This document shows, in pieces, positions 1-13,263 of a stretch of DNA of 64,000 nt. The notes beneath the pieces are model-generated. The model saw nothing but the letters and a program-made list of their open reading frames with translations. It made no database searches and was not told where the DNA came from. Origin of the DNA: Vitis vinifera (Eukaryota; Streptophyta; Magnoliopsida; Vitales; Vitaceae); the NCBI RefSeq assembly GCF_030704535.1, contig NC_081823.1, forward strand, positions 5,896,501 through 5,960,500. Direction: 5' to 3'. The translations under genes were made by a program, and so were the position numbers. The stretch's first letter is position 1, and each line of letters starts with the position of its first letter.

Positions 1-1333
1 GTATTAACATTAGACTTAACCAACGATATGTTGGAAAAATATTTTTTATCACTAAGAATTGTGTGTGTTGTGGCACAATATGCAAGACGTGCATTTACAT
101 TGGATGTCGATGATGTACCAAGGTATGGGAAATATTCATGTATCTTCAAGTATAAATAAAGAGAAGAATTTAAATAAGAAATAATAAAATGTGAAATAAA
201 CTATAAAAGATGAATAATAAACAATGTGTTTAAAGATGATAACAAAATAAACCTATTTACAAAAAACTAAATAAGAACATAACATTTAATCATAACAAAC
301 ATTTCCATCATCAATTAGATGGTCAATTTTCCCATTAGGATTCTCAAAGAAATCTGAAACTTCTAAATGGGTTAGATCTATTGGGTCATCACTATCACTG
401 AAGTTCATTTCAACTTCCTATCCTTTTGCTTTTATTGAGGTTTGATAAAGGTCAACAAAATGTTTTGGAGTACGACAAGTACGTGACCAATGTCCTTTCA
501 TGCCACATCTATGACACTTATTCTTACGAGCATGTTTACTTTGTGGTTCTATCCCATTTTCAAGTTGTGCCTCTGATTTATTTCACTTCTAGTGGTTTGA
601 GTTGTTCTTTTTTACTTTGAGAACCACTACAATGAGAAGAATTGTGTTTACCACGACCTCGACTGCGACCACGTCCTCGACCTCGTCCATATCCACGTTC
701 TTGTCCATGTCCAAGGGTTTGAATAGATGTGGCATTGGCTTCAGGCAATGACATAGACCCATTAGGACAAGATTGATGGTTTTTCAATAATAGCTCATTA
801 TTTTGTTCAGCCACAAGAAGACATGAGATCAATTTTGAATATTTAGTGAGACGACACTCTCGTTATTGCTATTGCAAGAGCACATTTGAGACATGAAAAG
901 TCGTGAATGTTTTTTCAAGCATATCTTTTTCAGTGACTTTTTCTCCACACAATTTTAATTATGACCTGATTTTGAATAGGGTCGAGTTGTAGTTACTAAC
1001 AGACTTGAAATCTTGTAATGTTAAGTGCATCCAATCATAGTGTGCCTTTGGAAGGATTACGGTTTTTTGGTGGTCATATCATTCCATTAGATTATTCCAA
1101 AGGATGAAAGGATCTTTAACCGTAAGATATTCACCTTTTAATCCTTCATCAATGTGATGACGAAGAAATATCAAACCTTTAGCGGGATCCTGCAGGGATG
1201 CGTCATTCCCTTCTTTAATGGTATTTCCAATATTCATCGCATCTAGATGAATTTCAGCATTTAGAACCCAAGATAAGTAATTCTTGCCCGAAATATCAAG
1301 GGCAACAAATTCAAGCTTTGTAAGGTTTGACAT
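1..1333 (-). pseudogene. Copia gag and protease start, decayed copy 1 (cut by window edge)
   Basis: Minus-strand Ty1/copia gag begins at the ATG at 1333 with MSNLTKLEFVALDISGKNYL, the usual N-terminus of plant copia gag. It continues through frameshifts into an RG-rich stretch (about 640-720) and then a protease N-terminus at the window start. Near 85-95 the retropepsin site, which family members read as CLxDxxTTHTIL, reads CLAYCATTHTIL, so the catalytic Asp is Tyr. Several frame breaks lie between 600 and 1100. Position 1 aligns with 5760 of the second copy and similarity runs to about 1965. This is a dead element fragment and no function is inferred. The family is known; the death is seen directly. 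Confidence 0.85.
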
Positions 1334-1507
1334 TATTTGAAAGCTATATATAATATTAATAAGAGAAATATTTCAATTATTGTAATAAACTATTAATAAA
1401 ACGCTTTAACAATATTTCAAGCAAACAATATCTAAAAATATAATGACCTAAAATTTATCAATTATAAATATGGTAAAAATGTATAAATATGAAATAAGAA
1501 TTAAAAG

Positions 1508-1574
<67 letters not shown>

Positions 1575-1965
1575 CATAGCTTCGAGCTATGATTATTTTA
1601 TCATAACAAAAATGTGCAAAGTAATATATAGTTTCAAGTTATGAATTATTTTATGTAAATTTGGGCATAACTTCAGGTTGTGAACTTTCATTATGTAAAT
1701 TTGTACATAGCTTCAGGTTATGAACATTTATTTATTTTATAGTTTTTGGCTGTATAATATTGTTTGGTATAACATCCAGTTATACCGTATAATTAAAAAT
1801 AAATAATTAGGGATCATATACATAACATCTGGTCATGTATCTGTAATTCTGTAATTTTTTCTCATAACTTCTGGTTATATGAATTGCACATATTTTTCAT
1901 AACTTTTGGTTATGAATTTATACTATAATTTATAATTTATCACATAACTTCTCGTTATAAGGATT
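1334..1965 (-). repeat. Upstream region of copia copy 1 with array of short imperfect hairpins
   Basis: This lies just upstream of the gag start and is probably the element's leader/LTR. It holds nine or ten imperfect palindromes of 15-17 nt of the form CATAACTTCTGGTTATG (stem about 6 bp, loop about 5 nt). They begin near 1575, 1628, 1666, 1706, 1768, 1821, 1863, 1898 and 1943, spaced 25-55 bp. The same set recurs in copy 2 (7280-7670). I could not place exact LTR ends. Confidence 0.6.
1510..1572. repeat. (AT)n microsatellite
   Basis: About 31 uninterrupted AT dinucleotides. The homologous site in copy 2 (about 7268) has only a few, so the run expanded, or was misassembled, after duplication. 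Confidence 0.95.
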
Positions 1966-2865
1966 ATAAATTATAAGAAATTAATTTTTAAAATAATAAA
2001 ACATAGAAAACAAAATACCAATCAAAACAAAAGAAAACGAAAATCACAAAATAAAGATTTAGAAAATCATGTCAATTAAAGTGGTGAGGGGTAAGACCAA
2101 CCTTCATGAGTTTCCATGGCCTTCAAAAATAAGAATTTAACTAACAATCACTAAGACATCAAATTTATGACTTTCTAATCAAACAAACTAACAAAATATT
2201 ACCCAAGACTAACATTTAGATTTCAAGAGACACATGAATTAAAATAAAAATACCAATCAAAGATTAAAGCCAACAAACTTAGCATATGGAGATAATAATA
2301 TGGAATCAATTAAGGTAAATTAGCATTTTAACAAAATATGATGAATCAAATACCAAAGTTAAACAATCTTGAAGGTATGAAAAAAATGACATGCAATTAA
2401 CTGGATTGATTATCTAAAATTTCTAAAGCTCATACTAAATGTCAATAGATCAAAGCCAAAATTACCATACTTAAAACATGAAAATAATTACGCGTGATTG
2501 ACTTAATTAATTAAACAAAATTATAATCAACTGCAAAATTGGATATAAACGGATTAAATTCAAAGTTAATGAAATAAAAAACACACAAACACATTCAATA
2601 CTAAAAATAATTAATACTAGATTAAATTAAGGACATCATCATCATCTAATAAGATTGGCTAAACTATCAAATTGAAATCACAAATATATTTAAACTAAAG
2701 CAAATAAATAAATTAACAAAATAAAATTAGACTAAGATCGAAATTAAAAATATAGAATTTGTCTAAGAGGGTTAATCAAACAATTGAATTAAAATTATGA
2801 ACGCATTCAGATTATAAAATAAATTAAAATCAAACTAAATTGAAATTAAATTCTACTTAATAAAA
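1966..2865. other. AT-rich DNA with no gene seen
   Basis: Very A-rich, low-complexity DNA between the copia copy and the tandem array. All frames are closed within short distances and no domain or RNA gene is recognisable. Confidence 0.6.
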
Positions 2866-4010
2866 TTATTGGAATATTAAAAACTCAAACTTTATTTGAT
2901 GCAATCATTTAAACTAAAGAATTAAAATCCATGAATGTCTTTAAGTTAAAAACGAATAAAACTAAAAATAATTGGAATTAAAAACACAAACTTTATTTAG
3001 CGTGATCATTTAAACTAAAAACGAATTAAAATCAAACTAATTAGGATCACTAACACATTCAAATTAAATCATAAACTAAAACTAAGTTAATCCAAAATTA
3101 AAAAAAGTAAACTTTATCTCACAACTTATTTAAACTAAGGAATTAAAATCATTAATGCATTCAAATTAAATTATAAACTAAAACTAAATTAATCCGAAAT
3201 TAAATAAATAAACTTGATCTTGCAGATTACTTAAACTAAGGAATTAAAATCACAAACATATTTAAACTGATAGCTAAATTAAAATTAAACTAATTTGGGA
3301 TTTTAAAAATATGAACTTTATCTATCAAGAATACTTAAACTAATGAATTAACATCTCAACCACATCTAAACATATAGGATAGATTAAAATTGAATTAAAT
3401 TGAAATTAAAAATAAGAACTTTTCTAATATGAATAATTAAACTAACGAACTAAAATCACAAAAACATATAGGATAGATTAAAATCGAACTAAATTGAAAT
3501 TAAAAATAAGAACTTTTCTAATAGGAATAATTAAACTAATGAATTAAAATCACAAACATATAGGATAGATTAAAATTGAACTAAATTGAAATTAAAAATA
3601 AGAACTTTTCTAATATGAACAATTAAACTAACGAATTAAAACGACAAACACTAAACATAAAAGGTAGATTAACAGTGAACTAAATCAAAATTAAAAACAA
3701 AACTTTTCTAATAGAAATAATTAAACTAACGAATTAATATCACAAACACATCTAAACATAAAAAATATATTAAAATCAAAATTAAAAATAAAGACTTTTA
3801 TAATAGAAACAATTAAATTAAAGAAAACTACAAACACATCTAAACATAAAAGATAAATTAAAACTAAATCGAATTGGAATAAAAAAAAAAAAGGGAACTT
3901 TATCTAATGGGATAAATTAAACTAAAGAATTAAAACCACAAACACATCCAAACTAAAAAAGAAAAATAAATTAAAACTAGATCGAAATTAAAACAAAAAA
4001 ATTATTATAT
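2866..4010. repeat. Degenerate tandem array, about 92-105 bp unit
   Basis: Repeated units begin with an AACTTTATCTAAT / AACTTTTCTAATA-like motif, then AATTAAACTAA(C/G)GAATTAAAATC, CACAAACACATC and GATAGATTAAAATTGAACTAA. At least eleven units are visible. The three around 3418-3600 are most alike, differing by a few bases. The array is non-coding, and its origin, whether satellite or minisatellite within an element, is unknown. Confidence 0.75.
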
Positions 4011-4063
4011 AGGATTAATTAAACCAAAGAACTAAAATCATTAAAACACTCAAGACTAAAAGG

Positions 4064-4780
4064 ATGAATCAAAACGAAATCCAAGATAAATTTGAAAGCA
4101 TACACTTACCTATAAACCGTTATTTGTGGAGATTTTGTGGGCTGCTCCTCTCTTTTTATGGTTATGTGTCGGCTCCTCAAAGTGTTTCACGCGTCCTCTT
4201 AAAAGAATTGCTCTTGTGTCCTTTCTGCCCTCCAAAAGAAAAGTCTCCATGTGAAAATTCTTTCTGTCTCTTCCCCTCCGAAAAAAAAAAATCCCTTATG
4301 CTTGGATTCTCTTCTTTATTTATAAGGCAACCCACTCCTTATGGAATATCTTATTTCCATTTTTTCCTACATGCACATGGATATGGGAAGTCCATTATGT
4401 GTGGCTCACTTGAAGATTTCCCTAAGGATGCAGCTGTATCTTGTTTGGTAAGTGATCAAATCCCCTTTAATCTTCTTTTCATATTCTCCCGGATGTGCCT
4501 CAGCCGTGATCTACCCACTTTCTATATGTAGCCTGGATTCTTTCTTCAAGCAAATCATATGCAGCCCGGATTCCTTCTTAAAGTTGTGATCTGCCCACTT
4601 TCTATATGCAGCCCAGATTCATTCTTAAAGCAAATCATATGCAGCCCGGATTCGTTCTTAAAGCCGTGATCTGCCCACTTTCTATATGCAGCCCGGATTC
4701 CTTCCAAGTTTCCCTATTTGGCCGTGATCTCCTCTCCTTGATGGCTCCAAGTCTCATGCAAAATTAAAAATAAAGTTGAA
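4064..4780. repeat. Probable retroelement-derived segment with 80-bp tandem repeat
   Basis: A pyrimidine-rich block contains a TATA-like TTTATAAGGC at about 4319 and, from 4503 to 4705, two and a half units of an 80-82 bp repeat. The repeat is built from GTGATCTGCCCACTTTCTAT and two ATGCAGCCCGGATTC cores. A 155-codon frame (4064-4531) crosses it but has no recognisable domain and runs through simple sequence, so I do not call it a gene. An LTR fragment is the likeliest origin. Confidence 0.45.
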
Positions 4781-5340
4781 ATAAGAAATCATGTAATTAG
4801 AAATAGAATAAAATCAAATAGAAAATCAAATCACATAGCCACAAAAATCCAAAATGTCAATTCATGGAATTAAAGAATAAATGAATAAGTGAGTAAATAA
4901 ACAAATAAATTGATAAGGGTATAAAAATAAATATTAGACGTATGCAATTAGAAAAAATCAAGAAATTAAAGTAATGCAATGGATTATAATAATTTAAATG
5001 TCAAACTCAAACCCTCAAAAATAAAAAATAAAAAATCATTTCATGCAATAAATAGTCAAGCCAATACTCATCCTATCTCGGAAAAGGAAGTAACCAAAAT
5101 CAAGAACACGCCTAAGTGGGCTATGCCAAAAGAAATGTCCAAGTGACATATTTTGAAAGATTGTCTAAGTAACCTAGGGTGAATGTGTGCAAGCTAGAAG
5201 GTGCCAAGTGCATCTAAATGGACCTAAAGTGATGCCTAATGGGCCAAGTGTATTTAAATGGGTCTAAGGTGCCTAAGTGGGCCTAAGTCTAAATTAGGGC
5301 TGCCAAGAGTCACAACGGGGTTAGATAAATCTCTCAAACA
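4781..5340. other. AT-rich spacer plus CTAAGTGGGCC-type repeat tract
   Basis: 4781-5080 is AT-rich with nothing recognised. 5085-5310 carries short reiterations of CCTAAGTGGGC / CCAAGTG / CTAAATGGAC. The tract ends where copia pol similarity starts, so it may mark the border of an insertion into the element. Confidence 0.4.
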
Positions 5341-7091
5341 AAGTCCTTAAGGTGACTTAGAAAAGATAGACTACATGAGTAGTAATGAGCCACTAGGGAA
5401 TTGCCATAAAGTACCGAACAAATACTTAATAGAGCATGTGCTAGGAAGACAAAATTGAGGGTTTACAATATGACTCAATGGGTCTAATAATTGTTTAATA
5501 TAACCCACAAGAATAAGAAGGAAGCTTTTACAAGTTGTGTTTTTCCCCATAAATAATTGAAGTAATAAGAAGGTATTCATTACTATCATCATTCATAGTT
5601 TTAATGTGATATCTATTTCGACGAATATCCTTGAAACTAAGAAGATTTCGCTTGGATTTAGCATAATAAAGGGCATCATTAATATGGATTTTAGTTTCTC
5701 TAGGTAAAATAATAGTTGCTTTTTCGGAGCCTTAAATCAAGTCTACAGGACCTGATATTGTATTAACATTAGACTTAACCAACGATATGTTGGAAAAATA
5801 TTTTTTATCACTAAGAATTGTGTGTGTTGTGGCACAATATGCAAGACATGCATTTACATTGGATGTCGATGATGTACCAAGGTATGGGAAATATTCATGT
5901 ATCTTCAAGTATAAATAAAGAGAAGAATTTAAATAAGAAATAATAAAATGTGAAATAAACTATAAAAGATGAATAATAAACAATGTGTTTAAAGATGATA
6001 ACAAAATAAACCTATTTACAAAGAACTAAATAAGAACATAACATTAATCATAACAAACATTTCCATCATCAATTAGATGGTCAATTTTCCCATTAGGATT
6101 CTTAAAGAAATATGAAACTTCTAAATGGGTTAGATCTATTGGGTCATCACTATCAATGAAGTTCATTTCAACTTCCTATCCTTTTGCTTTTATTAAGGTT
6201 TGATAAAGGTCAACAAAATGTTTTGGAGTACGACAAGTACATGACCAATGTCCTTTCATGCCACATCTATGACACTTATTCTTACGAGCATGTTTACTTT
6301 GTGGTTCTATCCCATTTTCAGGTTGTGCCTCTGATTTATTTCACTTCTAGTGGTTTGAGTTGTTCTTTTTACTTTGAGAACCACTACAATGAGAAGAATT
6401 GTGTTTACCACGACCTCGACTGCGACCACGTCCTCGACCTCGTCCATATCCACGTTCTTGTCCATGTCCAAGGGTTTGAATAGATGTGGCATTGGCTTCA
6501 GGCAATGACATAGACCCATTAGGACAAGATTGATGGTTTTTCAATAATAGCTCATGATTTTGTTCAGCCACAAGAAGACATGAGATCAATTTTGAATATT
6601 TAGTGAGATGACACTCTCGATATTGCTATTGCAAGAGCACATTCGAGACATGAAAAGTCGTGAATGTTTTTTCAAGCATATCTTTTTCATTAACCTTTTC
6701 TCCACACAATTTGAATTGTGACTTGATTTTGAATAGGGTTGAGTTGTAGTCCCTAACAGACTTGAAATCTTGTAATCTTAAGTGCATCCAATCATAGTGT
6801 GCCTTTGGAAGGATTACGGTTTTTTTGTTGGTCATATCGTTCCCTTAGATTATTCCAAAGGATGAAAGGATCTTTAACCGTAAGATATTCACCTTTTAAT
6901 CCTTCATCAATGTGATGACGAAGGAATATCAAACCTCTAGCGGGATCCTGCAGGGATGCGTCATTCCCTTCTTTAATGGTATTTCTAATATTCATCGCAT
7001 CTAGATGAATTTCAGCATTTAGAACCCAAGATAAGTAATTCTTGCCCGAAATATCAAGGGCAACAAATTCAAGCTTTGTAAGGTTTGACAT
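5341..7091 (-). pseudogene. Copia gag, protease and pre-integrase, decayed copy 2
   Basis: On the minus strand from the ATG at 7091: the UBN2-type gag start, a shifted frame (6626-6835) containing HYDWMHLRLQDFKSVRDYN, and an RG-rich linker (6350-6590). Then comes a CX2CX4HX4C zinc knuckle CHRCGMKGHWSCTC near 6226-6270, the protease N-terminus with CLAYCATTHTIL (catalytic Asp to Tyr, near 5845), and a GAG_pre-integrase region (YYAKSKRNLLSFKDIRRN near 5620-5690). The last carries several in-frame stops and ends near 5345. Frame breaks and stops show it is dead. Over 5760-7700 it is nearly identical to 1-1965 and extends further downstream than copy 1, which the window cuts. Confidence 0.88.
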
Positions 7092-7735
7092 TATTTGAAA
7101 GCTATATATAATATTAATAAGAGAAATATTTCAATTATTGTAATAAACTATGAATAAAATGCTTTAACAATATTTCAAGCAAACAATATCTAAAAATATA
7201 ATAACCTAAAATTTATCAATTATAAATATGGTAAAAATGTATAAATATGAAATAAGAATTAAAAGTTAATATATATATATTTTCATAGCTTCGAGTTATG
7301 ATTATTTTATCATAACAAAAATGTGCAAAGTAATATATAGTTTCAAGCTATGAATTATTTTATGTAAATTTGTGCATAACTTCAGGTTGTGAACTTTCAT
7401 TATGTAAATTTGTACATAGCTTCAGGCTATGAACATTTATTTATTTTATAGTTTTTGGCTGTATAATATTGTTTGGTATAACATCCAGTTATACCGTATA
7501 ATTAAAAATAAATAATTAGGGATCATATACATAACATCTGGTCATGTATCTGTAATTCTGTAATTTTTCTTGGTTATATGAATTGCACATATTTTTCATA
7601 ACTTTTGGTTATGAATTTACCCTATAATTTATAATTTATCCCATAACTTCTCGTTATAAGGATTATACATATTTATGTTTTAAAAGATAATAAAATACAA
7701 AATCATGATATAAGTTTATCACATACCTTTTTGTG
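7092..7735 (-). repeat. Upstream region of copia copy 2 with hairpin array
   Basis: Counterpart of 1334-1965, with the same CATAACTTNNGGTTATG palindromes at the same spacing and a much shorter AT run. Similarity between the copies fades after about 7670. The element's outer edge is not certain. Confidence 0.6.
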
Positions 7736-8339
7736 AGAAAGAAGAGAGAAATTTTTTTCTATTTATAGAATGTTTTTCTATTTTTCTGAATAGAGAAAAA
7801 TATTTCTATTTAGTTTATTAATTTATTATAAGACTTGATTTTAATTTTGATTTTTTTTAATATAATTTTCACGATATCTTAAAATATTTTTTTTTTCAAA
7901 AATGGATATGATTTTAATAATTAAAAATGTTCAGGATAATGGATAGCAAGTGGCTAACGTTTCCTTAACTAATACGATATCTCATCTTCTCCTTAAGAAA
8001 ATCGATTTGATTTTAGAGAAGAAAATCGATTTGATTTTGAGTATTAAAGAAGTGTCATTTTAAGTGTTATTAAACAAGTGCCTTGAATGTGGACGTTTTA
8101 GAATCTTGATTATTTTTACTTGTTTTTTAAAATAATAAACATAAAATTATTTTTAAAAATAATTCAAATTATTCTACAAAATATAAAAAACAAAATAATT
8201 TTTAAAGTTTGTTCCTAAAAATTATTTTTGGAATTGTTTTTCTATTGCGAAAGCATGGTGGGTGCGAGAAAAATGTTCTTCTGCCGGAGTTTAACATTTT
8301 AAAAACGATTTTTTAAAAGGGGCAAAAAGAAAAGCTGAC
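7736..8339. other. AT-rich intergenic DNA
   Basis: No gene seen. A short direct repeat, GAAAATCGATTTGATTTT, occurs twice near 7997-8037. The region separates the dead copia copies from the polyubiquitin promoter. Confidence 0.5.
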
Positions 8340-8790
8340 GGAGTCGTTAGTCATCAACCACTCCGTCACGTGGAGCGTCACAGTTAACGTCCGCCAACCC
8401 CCATTTACCAAAAAAAACTCCACTAAAAATCCTACCCCACCGCCCCCACTTATAACGAACGGCCCAAAATCACACTCCACAAATCTCACCCCACAGAAAC
8501 GCACCGTGAACGTACTCGCCACGAACACGTGTGGGACTTCTCCCCCCATCTCCGTGCTTCAAGTAGAGCCAAGGGACATCTAGATGCCGTGAAGGATAGT
8601 GCCAAGAGCCATCTAGATGCCGTGCAGGAAAGGTTAGCGATACACGTGGCAGAAATCTATTTGCTATTTCCTCATCGGTTTCGTCACCGAGTAGGCAACC
8701 TCGACTACAAATAGACGCTCTCACGGGGACTTCTACATCATTGATTTCATATATTCAAGCCATTAGAAAAATCCCTTTACCCTTTTGAAG
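8340..8790 (+). promoter_or_regulatory. Polyubiquitin promoter and 5' leader exon
   Basis: Three CACGTG G-boxes are seen at 8367-8372, 8526-8531 and 8643-8648. A 28-bp direct repeat with two or three mismatches and a 33-bp offset lies at 8568-8595 and 8601-8628 (core CATCTAGATGCCGTG). TACAAATAG near 8705 is a plausible TATA variant. The leader exon would end at the GT donor at 8791. G-boxes bind bZIP/bHLH factors and fit stress- and light-responsive expression; actual use is inferred. Confidence 0.6.
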
Positions 8791-10596
<1,806 letters not shown>

Positions 10597-10795
10597 GTAT
10601 CCCAGTGGTCGGTTGGTTCTACCTACTCTTGAGTGGGGGGGTCTGGTGGGTTGTGGGTCTCAGCCATTTGAAAGGCTTTTGAAGTTTGAAAACTATATCT
10701 ATATAAATGATGTGTTTTGGGTATTCTGAGTATACCTTAATGTCTAAGTGGTCGTTAGTGAGGCCATAATTAGTTTTTTTTTTTTTTCATTGATA

Positions 10796-10801
10796 AATAA
10801 A
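10796..10801 (+). terminator. Poly(A) signal AATAAA of polyubiquitin gene
   Basis: AATAAA lies 200 bp after the stop, downstream of a T-run, in the T/G-rich 3' UTR (10597 to about 10930). Confidence 0.6.
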
Positions 10802-10929
10802 AGTGGTGTGCTTCTTCTGGTATATATGCATGACTTGTTTGCTTTTTGTTTGCCTTACACCGGTTTGTGGAGCGCTCCTGAATGTTCTTTTTGAATGAAT
10901 GAATCGGTGATATTGGATTGTGAAGGTTC

Positions 10930-12280
10930 TGCTTTTCTTTTTTGAATGAATGAGGCTGGTGGCAACGTCTACGGTACGTTGAGACGGTTATTCAGGAAAT
11001 CATGATTTGTCTGAATATTACTTAGTTATTTGGGGGATTACCGGGAAATAATCCTTCGTATTTCATGATCATGGATTTTGGCTAATTGCTGTCTTTGAGT
11101 TCTTTTGTTGGTGCACTGGCAAGGAAAATTGACCTTGACTCACATTTAAGTACGTGGTCCTTCGATGCCTTGCATACTGGACTTTGGCAGCTTGGGTTTT
11201 TGCCTAATTCCAATGGCTCTGATATTTTTTCATTGAATTATTATTCTTTTGTTGCCTAATTCCAATGGCTCAGTCTGGGCCTTTTCACTGAATTATTATT
11301 ATTATTATTATCCAAAGTTATCTTAAATCAAGGAGGAGAAAAAGACGAAAAAGAACAATTCTAGAATATATTGGTATGGCCTAACGAGGGAGATCGTAGT
11401 GCGTGTGATCCAGTGCCACCCCTGCTAGAGAAGGTGTTTTGACCATGTATGTTTTCTTTTTTGGATTTTTGAATATTCCTGCCTTTCATTTCTTTTCTTA
11501 GATGTGAATGGAGGTTACTTTGCATGTAGCCAAGTGGGGGCATTAATCATCTGACGTGTGATTGATGGCCACATGGCTGCATGCATTGGATCCATTCCCT
11601 CTTCACACCTGAAGATTGTAAAGAGGTAGTACGCCATCACTTAAAACTATTGGGGGGTTGAGTTAAATTGGGTGTCATATCTCAAAAAATAGCCCTTTGT
11701 AATCCTGAAAACCCGAATCTGATTTTCAAGTAATCAGTTTATTTTTCATAATAAAACGTTCTCTTACTCTGCATCTCAAGTTTTCAATATTTCACACTTG
11801 TACCTCTATATTATTCAAACTTAATGGATTCATCTTTTATGCAAAATTATATAAGTAGTAGAGGACTATAAGTTAGTCAAAATTAAAATTGTTTGGTTTT
11901 GAAATTAATTGCTTCTGATTTATGTATGGGATTTCACTTGATTTTTGATTCAAAATTACTTCCAAACTAATTTCAATTCTATATTCATACCTATATCCAT
12001 ATTTATATCTGTATCTTCGGCTGATCAAGCATGAAATATTATCTTTCTTTATTATCCAAAAGGATTCATGAATTGGCTAAATCCAAGTTCAAAAAAGACT
12101 CAGCCTAGAGGGGAACGAAGCCGAATCCGATAAAAACAGAAGAAAATGTAGATGCAGTCGATATAATTACAGCATTCATGGATTATTATAACCGACTTTA
12201 TACAGAGCCAGAGCCTCAAACCTGAAACACGCCTAATGTCCTCACACATGATGTTGCTTAGCTACTAGCATTAATCACCC
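10930..12280. other. Intergenic region between polyubiquitin and 2S albumin gene 1
   Basis: No gene recognised. A short imperfect tandem duplication (about 52 bp; cores GCCTAATTCCAATGGCTC and TGAATTATTATT) lies at 11203-11310 with a small ATT microsatellite. The rest is AT-rich without an open frame of note. Confidence 0.55.
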
Positions 12281-12292
12281 TAAGGAGTGAAG

Positions 12293-12298
12293 TTTATT
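12293..12298 (-). terminator. Poly(A) signal of 2S albumin gene 1
   Basis: AATAAA on the minus strand, 65 bp beyond the stop codon. The two paralogues have the same motif 22-48 bp past their stops. Confidence 0.6.
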
Positions 12299-12362
12299 AT
12301 GATTCTAGATATGGCCAACATATACGCCCATTGGCGCCTGGGGTGGTCTACACCCAGACGGC

Positions 12363-12785
12363 TTAAAACTTGCAGGTATGGGGTTCCAAGTCACAATCTG
12401 ACGGCAAGTGTCTGGCGCAATCCTCCATGTCTTCAACCTCCTCACCCTGCATTTCTCCCTGTTCCCGCAGCTGCTCGACTATCTGCTCCAAACCCATGCA
12501 TCGACACTTGGTGCCCAGCTTCTCCATTTGGTCACAGCACGGCTTCAGGTGCTCCTCCTCTTGCTCTTGGTTTAGGAGGAGTGCATGACCCAACAGCAGC
12601 AGTTCGCGCTCGATCAAGTACTGCTCGCAGTGGGTGAGCTTCAGTCTCTTGATCTGCATCCTACACTTCTGTTGCTTTGAATTGTCGTCAATGATCTCGT
12701 TGGTGGCGCTGATGATGGTGCGGTGGGCATCGGTGATAAGTACGAGGGCTGCAAAAAGAGCTGCTACAACTGCGAGTCTTGCCAT
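12363..12785 (-). CDS. 2S albumin seed storage protein, gene 1 (nine cysteines)
   Basis: Encodes 140 residues from the ATG at 12785. A hydrophobic signal peptide (MARLAVVAALFAALVLITDA) targets the secretory pathway and protein storage vacuoles. The mature part carries the conserved 2S albumin cysteine order: C (QQKC), C (THCEQY), CC (KPCCDQ), CxC (KCRCMG), C (PSDC), C (HTCKF). These form four disulfides between small and large subunits in the family. An extra, ninth cysteine lies in MEDCARHLP, where the paralogues have none. The protein is less Gln-rich than gene 3. An open frame continues upstream to 13118 but has no signal-peptide logic and overlaps the promoter, so I chose the ATG at 12785. 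No intron, as usual for 2S albumins. It appears intact and is presumably seed-specific. Confidence 0.93.
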   Translation of the reverse strand: MARLAVVAALFAALVLITDAHRTIISATNEIIDDNSKQQKCRMQIKRLKLTHCEQYLIERELLLLGHALLLNQEQEEEHLKPCCDQMEKLGTKCRCMGLEQIVEQLREQGEMQGEEVEDMEDCARHLPSDCDLEPHTCKF

Positions 12786-13260
12786 TGTTCTTAGTCTTTG
12801 AATGACGGTGTGATGGTGGTGACGGGTACTTATGAGAGGTTTTAGGGATTGCATGCGATGAACGTGTAAGCAAGATGGTAAATGCTGCCATGAAATTTTG
12901 TTTGCTAATGGCATTTGTTTTGGAGTTATTTGAAAGCTTGGCTTATGCTTTAACTGAAAAAAGGCTGAAACCCCAAAGCTAAATTCTGGACCTAGAAATC
13001 CACAATATGTTGTAATGGTGCTAAGTCTCTGGTTCAACAATTGGGCTTGAAAGAAGAAAAATGAGGGTAACCAAGAAGATACGTATGGCTCAACATTACT
13101 GAAACTAGGAAACCTCAAGTCCTCTTTGAAGAAGTTGAGGAATGAGGGACGTCATATGACACTATATATAAGAATTGAGGAACATGCTTTTCACTTTTCA
13201 AATGGATGCCCTGGTCCAAAACATATAATGAACATTTTGTAGTGCCTTCAACTTTCTAAT
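12786..13260 (-). promoter_or_regulatory. Upstream region of 2S albumin gene 1
   Basis: An RY element (CATGCAA on the minus strand) lies at 12849-12855, about 65 bp before the ATG. A TATATATAG stretch at 13162-13170 may serve a more distal start. About 350 bp (12760-13130) is clearly homologous to 19890-20400, sharing blocks such as CTCTGGTTCAA and ACCAAGAAGATA, so it is a duplicated promoter. RY elements bind B3 seed regulators (ABI3/FUS3). Confidence 0.5.
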
Positions 13261-13263
13261 TAA

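Noticed and set aside
4064..4531. 155-codon plus-strand frame
   Set aside because: No domain, crosses a TATA-like site, simple A-runs and the 80-bp tandem repeat; probably LTR-derived.
12786..13118. N-terminal extension of 2S albumin gene 1 (open to 13118)
   Set aside because: The paralogues start at the equivalent of 12785 with a signal peptide, and the extension covers promoter sequence shared with the relic.
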